A stretch of 64,000 bases of DNA. It comes from Deroplatys truncata. Its lineage: Eukaryota > Arthropoda > Insecta > Mantodea > Mantidae. The notes under the pieces were generated by a model. That model had not been told where the DNA came from and ran no database searches. It saw only the letters and a list, made by a program, of their open reading frames with translations. Below, one piece after another: positions 9,606-19,740 of this stretch. Positions within the stretch are counted from its first letter, which is position 1, and the number at the start of each line of letters is the position of its first letter. The position numbers were made by a program, and so were the translations under genes. The stretch covers positions 60,062,364-60,126,363 of the forward strand of contig CM060980.1 in NCBI GenBank assembly GCA_030765065.1. The letters are read 5' to 3'.

Positions 9606-11440
9606 GGTTTTTAGAAGAGTTTCGCATCTAATTTTTACAATTCACCGAAATAACAAATCTCCAGGAGTTTCTAATGTAGAATAAAATGGAAAGAGCAAAG
9701 GTTATTTTTTTGGTCTCTCGAAACAAGGGAATGTGAACTTTGTTCCCTTTCCCAATAATTGATGACTCAATTACATTCCTTATTTCTACGAGATTATGGA
9801 TCTGTAATACACCAAGAGAAGTAACCTAGTTTAGTAATGGTAGCCCTATTCCATTTCAGTCAATAGTTTGCTTCCAAACCCAAGCACAAAAAGAGAGTAT
9901 TTTTGTGGTCCGCATTCAGCAAACCTCTCTCAGCAAGTGATGAGCTTTCTGTGCAAGAAAATTGCCCAGGCCAGAAAAAAATAAACGACCGGCTCTAATT
10001 CACCCTTCTAGATGGTGCAAAACGACATCCCTCGGATATAATACACGTATCATCAAGCTCTGTAAATTTACCCACGGGCAGCTCATACAGGCCCGAAGAT
10101 CGCAAGACAGACCCAAAGACTTTCACGTGACTAATAACCTGTGTCCTATCCTAACAGAGTTGGATAGATGATGGAAAGTATTAAGGGTGGTGGTAGTGGC
10201 GGTGGTGGGGTGGCCGGTAATGCTTAATTGCCCCTGTGAAGGCACAAAACTATAAGGTACAGTAGCGAACGGGAAAGTGGAATATGAATAAATGAGAAGC
10301 GCAGGGGCACCGTACCGAAATGAGAAAGATAACAGCAATGGCATCGGACAGGGATATATTCTGAGGGAAGGAGGGATGATGGACGCTTTGCTGCGCTCCG
10401 AGGATGCAAAGTAAAGGTGAATGGCGCCACCCTGACCACTTCTCTGCGGAAAAACGGCATATGTGCACCTAAGACTAGATCATTTCTGTTAGCCGTAAGA
10501 TTGCTCCCTGCAATGTAGGAGCACTAAATCTCCTGTGACAGTGCTTCAGAGTAAGGGATTATTACAAATAGTGTTTATGTTGTGATTAGTTAAAATTCTT
10601 TTAAATATTACCTATAGAATGACTCTATAAGGCTTTAGAATATTACATAATAATTACGAAAAATACCGAAAACTCAAATTTATTTAATTTATTAAAACTA
10701 GTGCACAGAATTGTTGGATATTACTACTGTACAAGTAGAAAAACTAGGTACCTGACGAATAATAATGAGATGCCTAATTTAGAAAATTAATTTAAAATAT
10801 ATTTGTTCCATATATTTATTTGGAAAAGCTGAAAAAATAATAAAATTGTTTTTGAAGCAGGTCTTAAAAAACTGTCGCATTAACTCTTTCGAATTCTCAG
10901 GTTATACAAAATTTATTGCTAATAAAGAGGACTTCACAGCCTATAACAACAGTAACCTGATTATACGCAAAACTGACTTGTCTTATTCCAGGTTTGGAAC
11001 CTAACGGTAATAACTATACCTCCTCCCCTGAAAACAATCTCTCCAGCTCTTTCCAAAATAACTATTAAACAGGATTTTTCCCCAAGAATGCGAGTTAAGG
11101 ATATATAAAGTTATTTTTATTGCTAGTTGAAGAATGACATTTTTGATGTTTGAAAATTATGTTTGTGTAAAATGTCAATAACATAAAAGTCCTTATATAC
11201 TCAATGTAAATGCAGAAATACTACTAAATAAACATGTAAAGCCCAAGAAAATGTGCATGACGTAAAATCGAAAACGCTTCAAAATTAGATAATAGCTAAT
11301 AAATCTGCATTTCAATAATCTGAGACCCATGATAATTAATGAATAGGTTTGCAAATCCTATGATGTAATAATGAAGAGACCATATGTTATAAAAATCCAT
11401 GTCTAATCATTACAGTGGGTTGTTAAAACAACTAGTTACT
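9606..11440. other. No feature recognised
   Basis: Unassigned single-copy-looking DNA. 10170-10230 is locally GC-rich with a GGTGGTGG-type run. I see no coding homology in any frame and no tRNA-like boxes. Confidence 0.5.
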
Positions 11441-11443
11441 ATG

Positions 11444-12262
11444 TAGTATTTTTACTTTCTCTACTACGTATAGCAATTAGGGGAAGCATTGTATTCCAAC
11501 AAAAAATTTTATACCGAGATTTCAGCAGAAATATATGTTTTGAGGCCCCCTGAATCCAAAAAAAGCATTTTTGGAAACATGTCCATTTGTGTGTCCGTCT
11601 GTCTGTGTCTGTGAACAGCATAACTCAGAAACGAACAGTCGGATAAACACCAAACTTGGTATTAGGTTCAGTATCTTCCAGAGATTCAGCACGAAGGTTT
11701 TCAAGAAAATCCCCCACCCCAGATTACCCTTTAAATGGAACATTTTACTAACGACTTTGATTAAAATATCAAATATTTAAGATACAAATAAAATGTATAT
11801 CTCGAATTTTCTAGAAAAATGTCTCCAAAGGTATTCTTCATTTTGAACGACATTTGCATAACTGGTAAACCATAAGAGAGACAAAATTTTACTACACGAA
11901 AAATGTAGATCGCGTTAAAATACACAATTTATGTCATATACATTTTGTTGTTGAGTGAACCATTTTCGAGTTATTGCTTGTTATTCCCTTAAATTTTCCA
12001 ATACTTATACTTTTTCTCAAATGGGGAGTCCATATTCGTTTTTTTTGTCGTGGTAATGCAAAGAGAATGGAATAGTCCACATAGCGACCAGCTCTTAAAA
12101 TATTTGAACATCGCTTAAAGGCTACCAATTTCTCTTGCATCTACAAGAAAATTATCAATAAGATTAACATCTCGATATCTCGATTAACATGAAGCATATA
12201 TAAGCGTTTGTAAAAATAGTTTGTACAAGAGTAGAGAAAGTCATGTGAGTGTAACACATCAG
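11444..12262 (-). repeat. Family A repeat, full-length copy (A4)
   Basis: Inverse copy with both ends. The left end reads TTTTTACTTTCTCTACTACG, and the right end reads GAGTAGAGAAAGTCATG then TGAGTGTAACACATC. The microsatellite site holds only a short GTCTGTCTGTGTCTGTG tract. Internal blocks are collinear with A2. It looks young relative to A1 or A6. Confidence 0.9.
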
Positions 12263-12596
12263 GATTTTTTTTAATATTTATCAAAGTTAAAATACTTTCC
12301 CGCAAAAGGTATCAAATTCTATTAATTACAAAATTAGTTATTTTTATTAATGTCAAGTTTACTTAATTATTTAAAATAAGACAAGATATTTAACTGACCC
12401 GCTGTGCAAATGGGCTTCAGAAAGATTAAACTGATAAATTCTGAGAAGCTTTACTCACATCTCTTTAAGCTTCTGGTTAAAACTTTGTAACCTCAGATTA
12501 GCATGGCTTTCGTAATTATTATCCTGCTACAAACACAAGGCATGTTTAAAATTTTCCAAATAAGTGATTTTGTTATGACGATTAAGTTATTAATGA
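12263..12596. other. No feature recognised
   Basis: AT-rich spacer between a family A copy and a SINE fragment. Nothing recognised. Confidence 0.5.
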
Positions 12597-12680
12597 CTGC
12601 CTGTGGTTTAGTGGTTAGCGCGCTAATTTCTCAACTCAGAGGTCTCGGGGGGATTTTTCTTTGGTTAGAATTTTTTTGTA
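12597..12680 (+). repeat. SINE family S2, short degenerate copy
   Basis: Begins GACTGCCTGTGGTTTAGTGG TTAGCGCGC (A-box side), then CTCAGAGGTCTCGGGG and TTTTCTTTGGTTAGAATT. The B-box is lost to a short deletion. The order matches the complete S2 copy at 22894. Confidence 0.75.
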
Positions 12681-13029
12681 GAACCATTCCTGGAATATGG
12701 AAGGTTGAATGTAAGAAACTAAAGGAAAAAGCTAAAGAAAATGAAACCCAAGGATAAGAATCAGATGTAAACACGTTATTGCTAATGCGCAGGAATAAAT
12801 ATGTGAGAGCAAGAAATAAAGGTTAGTTTTTGGCAATTCAAAGAACCCTTTAGGAGTGTAAGCACATAATCATAATTTTTCATAATTATTTAATAACGAA
12901 CGTCACTAATTATATAACATTTGTGGAACATTTATTTTAGACCTCAGATATATTTCATAAGAAATAAAGTTAACTAAGTTTTTAAACTTCAGTTAAGCAG
13001 TGGTGGTATTTATTAAGTATTTAGTATTA

Positions 13030-13105
13030 CATTAATTGCATAACACAGTCGCATGGGTCATAAGACCGTACATGCTCTCTAGATAAATACCTGGTCTGTA
13101 TACGT
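13030..13105 (+). repeat. Short repeat shared with 14310-14385
   Basis: Both stretches share, in order, TAACACA, GGGTCAT, a CTC-containing middle, ATAAAT or ATTTATCT, and CCTGGT or CCAGGT at similar spacing. This is probably the tail of an unidentified SINE. Similarity is moderate. Confidence 0.35.
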
Positions 13106-13209
13106 GACTTGCAGTATCAACCAGAAAACAACTATTTTTTTACAATCACCGCACTATATACATACATACATACATATAAAATTGAAAAAAACACACTGAA
13201 TCACAAACT

Positions 13210-13213
<4 letters not shown>

Positions 13214-13253
<40 letters not shown>
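13214..13253. repeat. (AC)n microsatellite
   Basis: Pure AC run of about 40 bases. No family A flanking sequence, so it arose independently of the family A arrays. Confidence 0.95.
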
Positions 13254-13255
<2 letters not shown>

Positions 13256-13289
13256 CGCGCACATGTACTCAAGCACCACATATGTTTAA

Positions 13290-13590
13290 AGAAAAATTAC
13301 ATAAACACCTTATCTCTTAGTACACGTACTTCCATTAAGTATGTGCCCAAGCTTGGCCAGTTTTGGCTGTTTAGAATCATGTCCCAGCATGCTGTCCTCC
13401 GTCTGTTGGAAGCCAAAAATACTTCCGGTAATAGTTTTTTCCTAATACCCTCCGTCTGCACGCATGCTGCCAAAATATGCGTCCAGTCTTCTTGTTCCCC
13501 GCATAATGGGCAAATCCTCCTGCCATCGTTATCAACAATCTTGCGAGCTTTCCACCCTCCCAACCTAAGCCATGCTATTCCAAAGCAAGT
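13290..13590 (-). pseudogene. LINE C-terminal fragment with CCHC-type zinc motif
   Basis: An 88-residue frame on the minus strand reads RRICPLCGEQEDWTHILAAC, a C-x2-C ... H-x4-C arrangement that is typical of the extreme C-terminus of non-LTR retrotransposon polyproteins, after the reverse transcriptase and RNase H. Upstream is WKARKIVDNDG. No reverse-transcriptase core remains. The same kind of tail occurs at 39590-39835 and 16800-17090. I cannot assign the clade. It could also be a chance zinc-like motif, but the length and position of the hydrophobic residues argue for a LINE. Confidence 0.6.
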
Positions 13591-13617
13591 GATAGATACA
13601 GATATTACATAACACCA

Positions 13618-13885
13618 ACACTTGTGGCCAAACCCGTTAGGACTCGTGAACGGGAGGTCCTGGGCTCAAATTTCGCAGAACCTCCAACCTGACTGAGTTT
13701 TTTTTTCAGGTTTTCCTCAGTCCTCATATCTGGCAAATGCCGGGGAGAGATAAAATTAGGCGTAGAACGCTTCCTTCCCAAAACTTCTTTTCCCAAATAT
13801 AATTTCATTGTATGTATCATCAGTGCCCACCGCCTTTGGTGCCATATGTAGTAATAATGGACATCAAACACTACTAAATGTTAAT
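13618..13885 (+). repeat. SINE family S3, long copy
   Basis: Head with degraded boxes (GTGGCCAAACCCGTTAGG, then GGGCTCAAATTTC), then the body CAGGTTTTCCTCAGTCCTC, CTGGCAAATGCCGGGGAGA, CTTCCTTCCCAAAAC and GCCATATGTAGTAATAATGG, matched collinearly at 24237-24408. Confidence 0.75.
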
Positions 13886-14081
13886 AAAAATTAGTATTTC
13901 GACAAAACTTTTTAGCTTAAAAATTAAAAACCATTAAAACTCTAAGCTGCGACTAATTTCCTTTCCTTAAGACTGTTTCTTTATTCATCAGTATCAATAT
14001 GTTCATTGTTTAAACAACAAAAAGAAGGCATATCATGACAAAATGTTAACCAAAACATTGGCAAACATCTCACGCGACTGC

Positions 14082-14285
14082 CTCTAGGTCTGGTGGTTAG
14101 CATGCCGGCTTCTAACTCCAGAGGTCCAGTGTTCGATTACCGTATGGCAATTTTTCTTTAGCCAGGATTATTCTTCATCCTCCTTAGAGTCTGAAGTATG
14201 TGTATGTGTGTGAATATAATAGAAATGTGACATCCTGATGCCTAATTGGTCTTTGAGGACCAAAGGCCAAATTACAATCTCACTT
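14082..14285 (+). repeat. SINE family S2
   Basis: GACTGCCTCTAGGTCTGGTG GTTAGCATGCC head, B-box-like GTGTTCGATTACC, then TTTTTCTTTAGCCAGGATTA and CCTCCTTAGAGTCTGAAGTA, all shared with 22894-23198 and the inverse copy at 45370-45535. The tail mentions GACCAAAGGCCAA, a small palindrome. It lies in the 3' flank of the TBCB pseudogene. Confidence 0.8.
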
Positions 14286-14529
14286 AAATTTTTCAATAGT
14301 AATAGTACTAGCTTTTGGGTAACACAATACTGCTGGGTCATCAGCGCCACACTCCGGCTATATATTTATCTACATCCAGGTACAAAAACAATACAAACTT
14401 GAACACCATAAAATTCAGGAAAGGGAAAAATGGAATGCACAAAATTATGCATTCTAATTCGATATACAGTTGTAGCAAAATATTTAAGAACATTCAGAAC
14501 AAGCAGACAATAATGAATACACTGGGTTA

Positions 14530-15215
14530 TTAAATTCCATCGGGTTCAGAAGCTTCTTCCGGAAAATCCCCAACTTCAACACATACAGGTCTGAAAAGTC
14601 CACCATACTTCAGCGGGCAGTCCAAGGATTTGTTGCCATCAACACTACCAACAGTCTTTCCCGGAGGCTCACCATACTTGACACCAGTCCACTAGCCTAG
14701 ATTGAATTATATATAACCCACGTACTTTACTGTAGATCTCCTTGTTGGATGGCCGGATATCCTCACCACACAACTAACATCAAGTTTCGCTGCCTCAGCT
14801 GCAGCCTCCTCTGTTTCTCTCTGGTGGATTTTCTCACCCTCTCTCCCTTTTTCCTTTTTACATTTCGTCCACTTTGTATCTTCTCAGGTGATTACAAGTA
14901 AAGATATGCTCTAAGCACATTTGTTCCAATGGCAGTTCAAACTTCTCTAATTTCGAAAACTCTTTCATTTCATTACGTAAAACAAACTTACCAATCACAT
15001 GTCGTTCTCCACCGAATAGGATCCAAGCACTGCATTGTCATCATCTAACCTGACACCAAGCTTGCTCTCTTTGCTGTACACCTCTAGCTTCATTTTTGCG
15101 CAGTATCTGCATTCAGAAGTTCTAATTTACCCCTCCAAGTCAGCGACTGTCAAACTTTTCTTGAAACGGCTGTCCACACACAAAGGATGAAGAACGCTGC
15201 AGTTTTACCGGCAGG
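14530..15215 (-). pseudogene. TBCB-like pseudogene: Intronless pseudogene of tubulin-folding cofactor B (TBCB)
   Basis: TBCB is a cytosolic tubulin-folding and microtubule-regulating protein with an N-terminal ubiquitin-like fold and a C-terminal CAP-Gly domain. Both are visible. The ubiquitin-like part reads FKKSLTVADL near 15160, MKLEVYSKESKLGVRL at 15095-15050 and DDDNAVLGSYSVENDM to 15000. The linker follows (KLEKFELPLEQ near 14950, HQRETEEAAAEAAK near 14810). The CAP-Gly domain reads GHPTRRSTVKYVG near 14740, WTGVKYGEPPGKTVGSV and CPLKYGGLFRP. The C-terminus VEVGDFPEEASEPDGI stops at 14530 exactly where the family ends. In-frame stops lie at the Arg codon after DM, after GYI and at the conserved Tyr of GYW; frameshifts lie in the linker. 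No intron interrupts the domains, so it is most likely a processed retrocopy. No poly-A tail or target duplication was identified. Confidence 0.87.
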
Positions 15216-15323
15216 GCTGTTGACCCTAACCCAACTTCCAAAACTTGGAGGACCGGTGGCTCGAGACTTCGAACGACAACCCGTACTTACCGAAGTAAGC
15301 CCCTAGGGGTTAAATTTTTATAA

Positions 15324-16368
15324 CTACAGTGCCTTTCTTTCACATTGTGGCCGCTGCACGGCAGCTCGAGCGCCGGTCGTCGCAACACGAACTCCCGCCG
15401 AAACAGTTATATTATCCTCGCAATAGCCTTATGTTCTCATAGTTGCAGTTACAATAATTATAATCATCCTTTTCATAAGCGTAGTTGGAAATGTTTCTCT
15501 TCAAACGCTTCTGCCATCTCCTCAGTAATTTTCATTCACACTCGAGAGTTCAATATCTGAAATTGAATGAATTTCTCACCTAATGTTTTCTTTTAGTTCT
15601 TACAATGTTTGTTGCATACACTTCATTTCCCTTTATATGGAAAATTGCATACAGTTAAATCTGGAAATCTTGAGGGCCATAATACTTTACTAATTACCCA
15701 TCTTCAAAAACGTTAGAATTAAATTTAATTATTCGTCAGCTGTATGCGCGGTAGCAGAGTCTTGTTGGAAAAACCCAGATTCAAATTCAAAATCGGTCAG
15801 CGGTTGAAAAAAATGGTGAAGAAGCTCTGCATTTCTTTTGTTTGTTCAGAAAATATAGTCCTATTAGTCTGCGTATATTTACTGTACACCACACTCCAAT
15901 TTTTGCTTCATGCACGGGAATCTCTGTGTAAAATCTGGTTTCTCTGTGCTTCAATATCTGTTATTTTATGACGAAAATAACCATGTAAGTGGAACTACGC
16001 TTCGCCGGAGAAGAATATTAAACGTGGTTTAATCCTTCTATCATTGACATTTTGTAAAATCCAGTTACAGAAATGTACCCGACTCTGATGATCACGTGAG
16101 AATAAAGTGCATGCAACAAACCCCATACATTAGAAGAAACATCAGCGAGAAATTCGCTGTTTTGAATATTCAACTCTTAGTGTAAATTAACATTTTCTGA
16201 GAAAGTGGGTAGAGAACGACAATATTTCCAACATCTCTTATGATTAAGGTGTTTATTATTATTTTAATCGTAACTGTAACTATGAGAATGCAACTATGGT
16301 TACGGATATTATAACCGTTTCGGCGGGAGTCCGTGCGTTGGCCACAGTGTGAAAGAAAAGCACTGTAG
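15324..16368 (-). mobile_element. Tc1/mariner-type element with long imperfect inverted arms (foldback-like)
   Basis: Outer ends CTACAGTG at 15324 and CACTGTAG to 16368. The first about 130 bases of each arm are strongly alike in inverse orientation (CTTTCTTTCACAyTGTGGCC, ACTCCCGCCGAAACrGTTAT). Similarity continues more weakly but collinearly for about 260-290 bases, to GTTTGTTGCATrCACTTyATT at about 15607 and 16100. The left arm has an extra about 22 bases near 15355. Arms this long are unusual for Tc1/mariner and overlap the transposase frame. Confidence 0.75.
15420..16240 (-). pseudogene. Tc1/mariner-type transposase pseudogene inside the foldback-like element
   Basis: On the minus strand, frame by frame from high to low coordinate: HALYSHDHQ near 16100; FCNWILQNVND near 16065; the first catalytic block FFSGEA, stop, FHLHGYF near 16010, where Asp is replaced by Gly; PVHEAKIGVWCTVN near 15900; the second block FQQDSATAHTADE near 15760, with Asp intact; LWPSRFPDLTVCNF near 15660, where the third acid (usually CDF) is Asn; and a tail with LLRRWQKRLKRNIS near 15500. 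Several frameshifts and stops. Two of three catalytic acids are gone. The 5' end (HTH region) appears to be replaced by the inverted arm. Confidence 0.75.
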
Positions 16369-16799
16369 ATATTGCAGTGTGGTTAACAGAGAAATAGTTC
16401 CTTCTTTATTTCAAAAGATGAAGCTTTGCTAATGAAAAAAACACCAAGGGGTTTTTATTTATTTATTTTAGGTCGCACGAACAACTAGATTATGAGCGAC
16501 CATGTAAAATACATATATTATTACATTGTCTTTCAGTAAAAAGTATGGGAAATAACAAATGAACAACAATGTTTTCAGAACGTGCTAGTATTAATATTAG
16601 ATTAAATTAGCATTAAAACAGTGGTTTAAAGTATAAAAATAATAAAACATAGTGTATAAAGAAACTTCAGAATTTTGTTAAAATCTTGACAATTTTAAAC
16701 AACAATGATTTTACAAACAATGATATTACATAAAAGCAGTAGAAAAAGATATCTTAAAATTGAAGAACAAGCTTATTATAATACAGTGGAGCATAAAAG

Positions 16800-17090
16800 A
16801 AAAATCTCACGACATTGGTAGTTTAATGGTATGGATAAATGTAATAGTGTTGAAAACAGCTGTAGAGTTATTCAGTGCTTCCTTTTGGCCAGGAGGAACT
16901 TTGTATTTTAGTCTATAAGGTGCTAAATGTTTGCATTCAAATTCATATTTTACTGCAAAAGTTACTTTGCAGTGGTTACACAGAGTGGCTTGACGTTTAG
17001 TTAGGAGCTGTTCATGTGCCAGTTTTGAATAACAATTCGTAACCAATATAAATTATCTGGTCCTTTCCTTTCTAAAGAATACCAAGTTTA
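16800..17090 (-). pseudogene. LINE C-terminal fragment (post-RNase H tail)
   Basis: A 79-residue minus frame reads HEQLLTKRQATLCNHCKVTF and KYEFECKHLAPYRLKYKVPP, then EALNNSTAVFNTITFIHTIK. The C-x2-C ... H/C pattern followed by a short Leu/Ile-rich tail is the C-terminus of RNase H-bearing LINEs (I or Jockey-like groups, from memory). No upstream catalytic part is recognisable. Confidence 0.62.
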
Positions 17091-17164
17091 TTTTAGCCAA
17101 AGTAGGAATATATTCCTTATTATTCTCAGCTATTCTTGCTTCACAAGTCAAAGATACTCGCTAA

Positions 17165-17260
17165 GAATAAGCGGGATGGTTTTCCGTGGATAAAAGGACT
17201 GCGTATTCGAGTCCGCCTAGGGCATCGGTGTTTGTGTATATAGAAATGAACATCGATAAC
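17165..17260 (+). repeat. tRNA-like SINE fragment
   Basis: GTGGATAAAAGGACTGCGTA is followed by a B-box TTCGAGTCCGCC and then GGGCATCGGTGTTTGTGTAT. No clear A-box. Single copy here. Confidence 0.4.
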
Positions 17261-17289
17261 CACAAAGAAAATAAAACCAAGAAGTGGTA

Positions 17290-18569
17290 AATCTCAGATT
17301 AATTGAAACAAACGAAGATGGCTTACAAGTGAAACAACGTAGCATTGATTTTTACCCTAAATTTCTTCACAGTGAACGTTTCTTCAATTTGCAATGTTTG
17401 TAACGGTGAAAATTATATCCATGTTTAAAACAAACGTTTAATTCATAAAGGAAATGGCCATTTTATAAAACACAATTCTTAAAATTTCATAAATATTTAA
17501 CAGTCATGAATTTTAAAATAAATTTGCAAAAATACAAAACAATTTAAGTAAAGAATTCAATGTCGAACTTCCAAACGTGATAACTCTTAATTACAAAACT
17601 AAAACGAAGTAGGAGTAACAATAAAACTAATAAACCGATAATAATTTAAATAATAGCTTATAATTTAAACTTTTTAAATTTTTAATGCAAGGAAAACTAC
17701 TTTCAAGTGGTATGTTGACTGCATTTTTCAGCTAAGCTCCGGTTTGTAAATATCGCAAAAACATTAGATTAATGCAGTAAGCACATGTTTTTCAGAGTTA
17801 ATTCTCTTTATGAATATTGACTTTTTTCTTTTATTTTATCCAAAACTTCTAAACAAAAACATTGAGTAAAACCACTACTATTTTTGTAGAAGCAGAAGTA
17901 TTGTTAACAGATTATATGATAAATCAGGCCCAAATCATTTAGTCTCAGATAAGACAAACTTTGAATTTGAAGGTCCTATACATCTTAAGAGAACAATTCG
18001 TATTTTTATGAACAAACACACCCTTTTTTTCGTAAGGTTTTCAAACACTTACAACATTTTTTTGTGTAGGAAAATGTATCTTAAATGTTATGATGTACTA
18101 TTTATGAAGGCCCTAGTATCACCTAAATGTGGTCCTTAATGCATTCTTCTCTCTTTACATGTCTTTTTGTAAGTTCTTTTATGTAACATTTATCTGACTT
18201 TAAAAACTTTTACACTAGAATTTTTAACATAATGATTTCTAAAGCTGTTCATGGAATTAGTTGGTATAGCTGATTTTCTTCCACGATCAGAGTTCAATGT
18301 CGGTTTCTAAGTTACCAAAAACGAGAAAGAAATATTAACACCTCTACTTCTACATGTTTACAGCGATCTAATCTTAATGAATACTATACTAATTAACTTA
18401 ACAAATGCACCGTCATTCGTCCATATTGTAGAAGCCTTGATTTCCTGCCCTATTTCGGCGAAATAAACCAACAAGACATTTTCTAAATACATTTGTACAT
18501 TCTTCAGTTAACACGATTTTTTAAACGAGTGTACGCTCCTTCATATAATCCCCTGTATTTGTTTCGGTA
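17290..18569. other. No feature recognised
   Basis: Very AT-rich, stop-dense DNA. I found no repeats shared with the rest of the window and no coding homology. Confidence 0.5.
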
Positions 18570-19165
18570 ACAAACCACTAACTATATCACTGGCAGCACA
18601 CGTTATTGGTTTTGCCAATTATATAGCTTTAACGGCCACCTCTCCATGATATACTTCTGAAATGGCCTTCCAACTTAAACGTCCTCTTTTAAGTATATCA
18701 ATAAAATTTACTGTTGCCACTTGCATGTGTTCTCTATAGTGCCATTTCGGATTCTATGAACTCTAGAAATACAGGAATTCTTCATAATCGGTTTCCGTCA
18801 CTTTTTGTTTTAATTTGTCTTGGATACCTCCAGAGTTCAGAGCCATACAAAGCAATACTTTCAATTACATCCTTATAAATAGTTTTGTTGCAAATTATGG
18901 AATGTAATTGTCTTATATCAAGTCTTCCTTTTTGCAGTCTGTGTCAAATTTCAGTCTCACTGCCTCCTCCACTTTACATTATTGTTCCTAGGTACTTATA
19001 CGCGCTACATTTAATGATTGACTCATCTTCCATCACTGTGTCACTTGCCCCTCCTCCAGTACTCCGTTTTAATTAAATTTATTTGTAAACCCCAGTTTCC
19101 AAATTCTTCATTCAGTTTTCTGAACAGTTTATATCATGTTCATCTTCAGCAAAAAATAATTTGAT
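18570..19165 (-). pseudogene. LINE reverse-transcriptase C-terminal fragment
   Basis: On the minus strand, with frame changes: SAYKYLGTIM, stop, SGGGSETEI near 18980; RLQKGRLDIRQLHSIICNK near 18900; IESIALYGSELWRYPRQIK near 18830. The YLG and LYGSE-W words in this spacing mark the region just after the RT palm in many LINEs. No target duplication or tail was seen. Confidence 0.7.
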
Positions 19166-19527
19166 CTCGAAAAGTTCTCAAAAGTGTCATTTTGCATTTA
19201 AATTCACAATGTAAACAATGTAACGATATAAACAACAACATTGCTAAGCATACCCTTTCAATAATTCCAAAGCACCTCAATGAAATAGTTCCAGGAAATT
19301 CAATAAAAATAAATAAAATGCCACAGTTTAACCCCGATCGAAAAAAATGTTATATACAACACGGGATCGAAACAGATTTCCCCCTTAGTACATTTGTAGC
19401 CCTCGGGATCAATTCCTCGGACTCCAATTATATATCTCGTGGAAAACCATGTGTTTCTTTCCCTTAATGTATGATATACTATTATCAGTGTTATTTGAAC
19501 TAAATCATGCTCTTATTATGGATTCTG

Positions 19528-19740
19528 TTCCTGTGGCGCTTTGATTAGCGCTCGAGGCCAGCACGTAAAAGGACCTGGTATCGGCTCCCGACCGAAGCGG
19601 TGAATATTCACACAAAATCTCAAGCATTGATTCAAGATTGGATTAATGTGATGTCACTTTATTTCATTCAGGGTAATGTTGCAAATCACCATGTCTAGAA
19701 CGTCCTCGGAAGAGGCGTGATTACCACCAGGCTAGCCTAA
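19528..19740 (+). repeat. tRNA-derived SINE-like repeat
   Basis: TGGCGCTTTGATTAGCGCTC looks like an A-box arm and GGTATCGGCTCCCG like a degraded B-box 30 bases on. A tail with CCTCGGAAGAGGCG, a 14-base hairpin, follows. Only one copy is present, so the call rests on the boxes. Confidence 0.4.
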
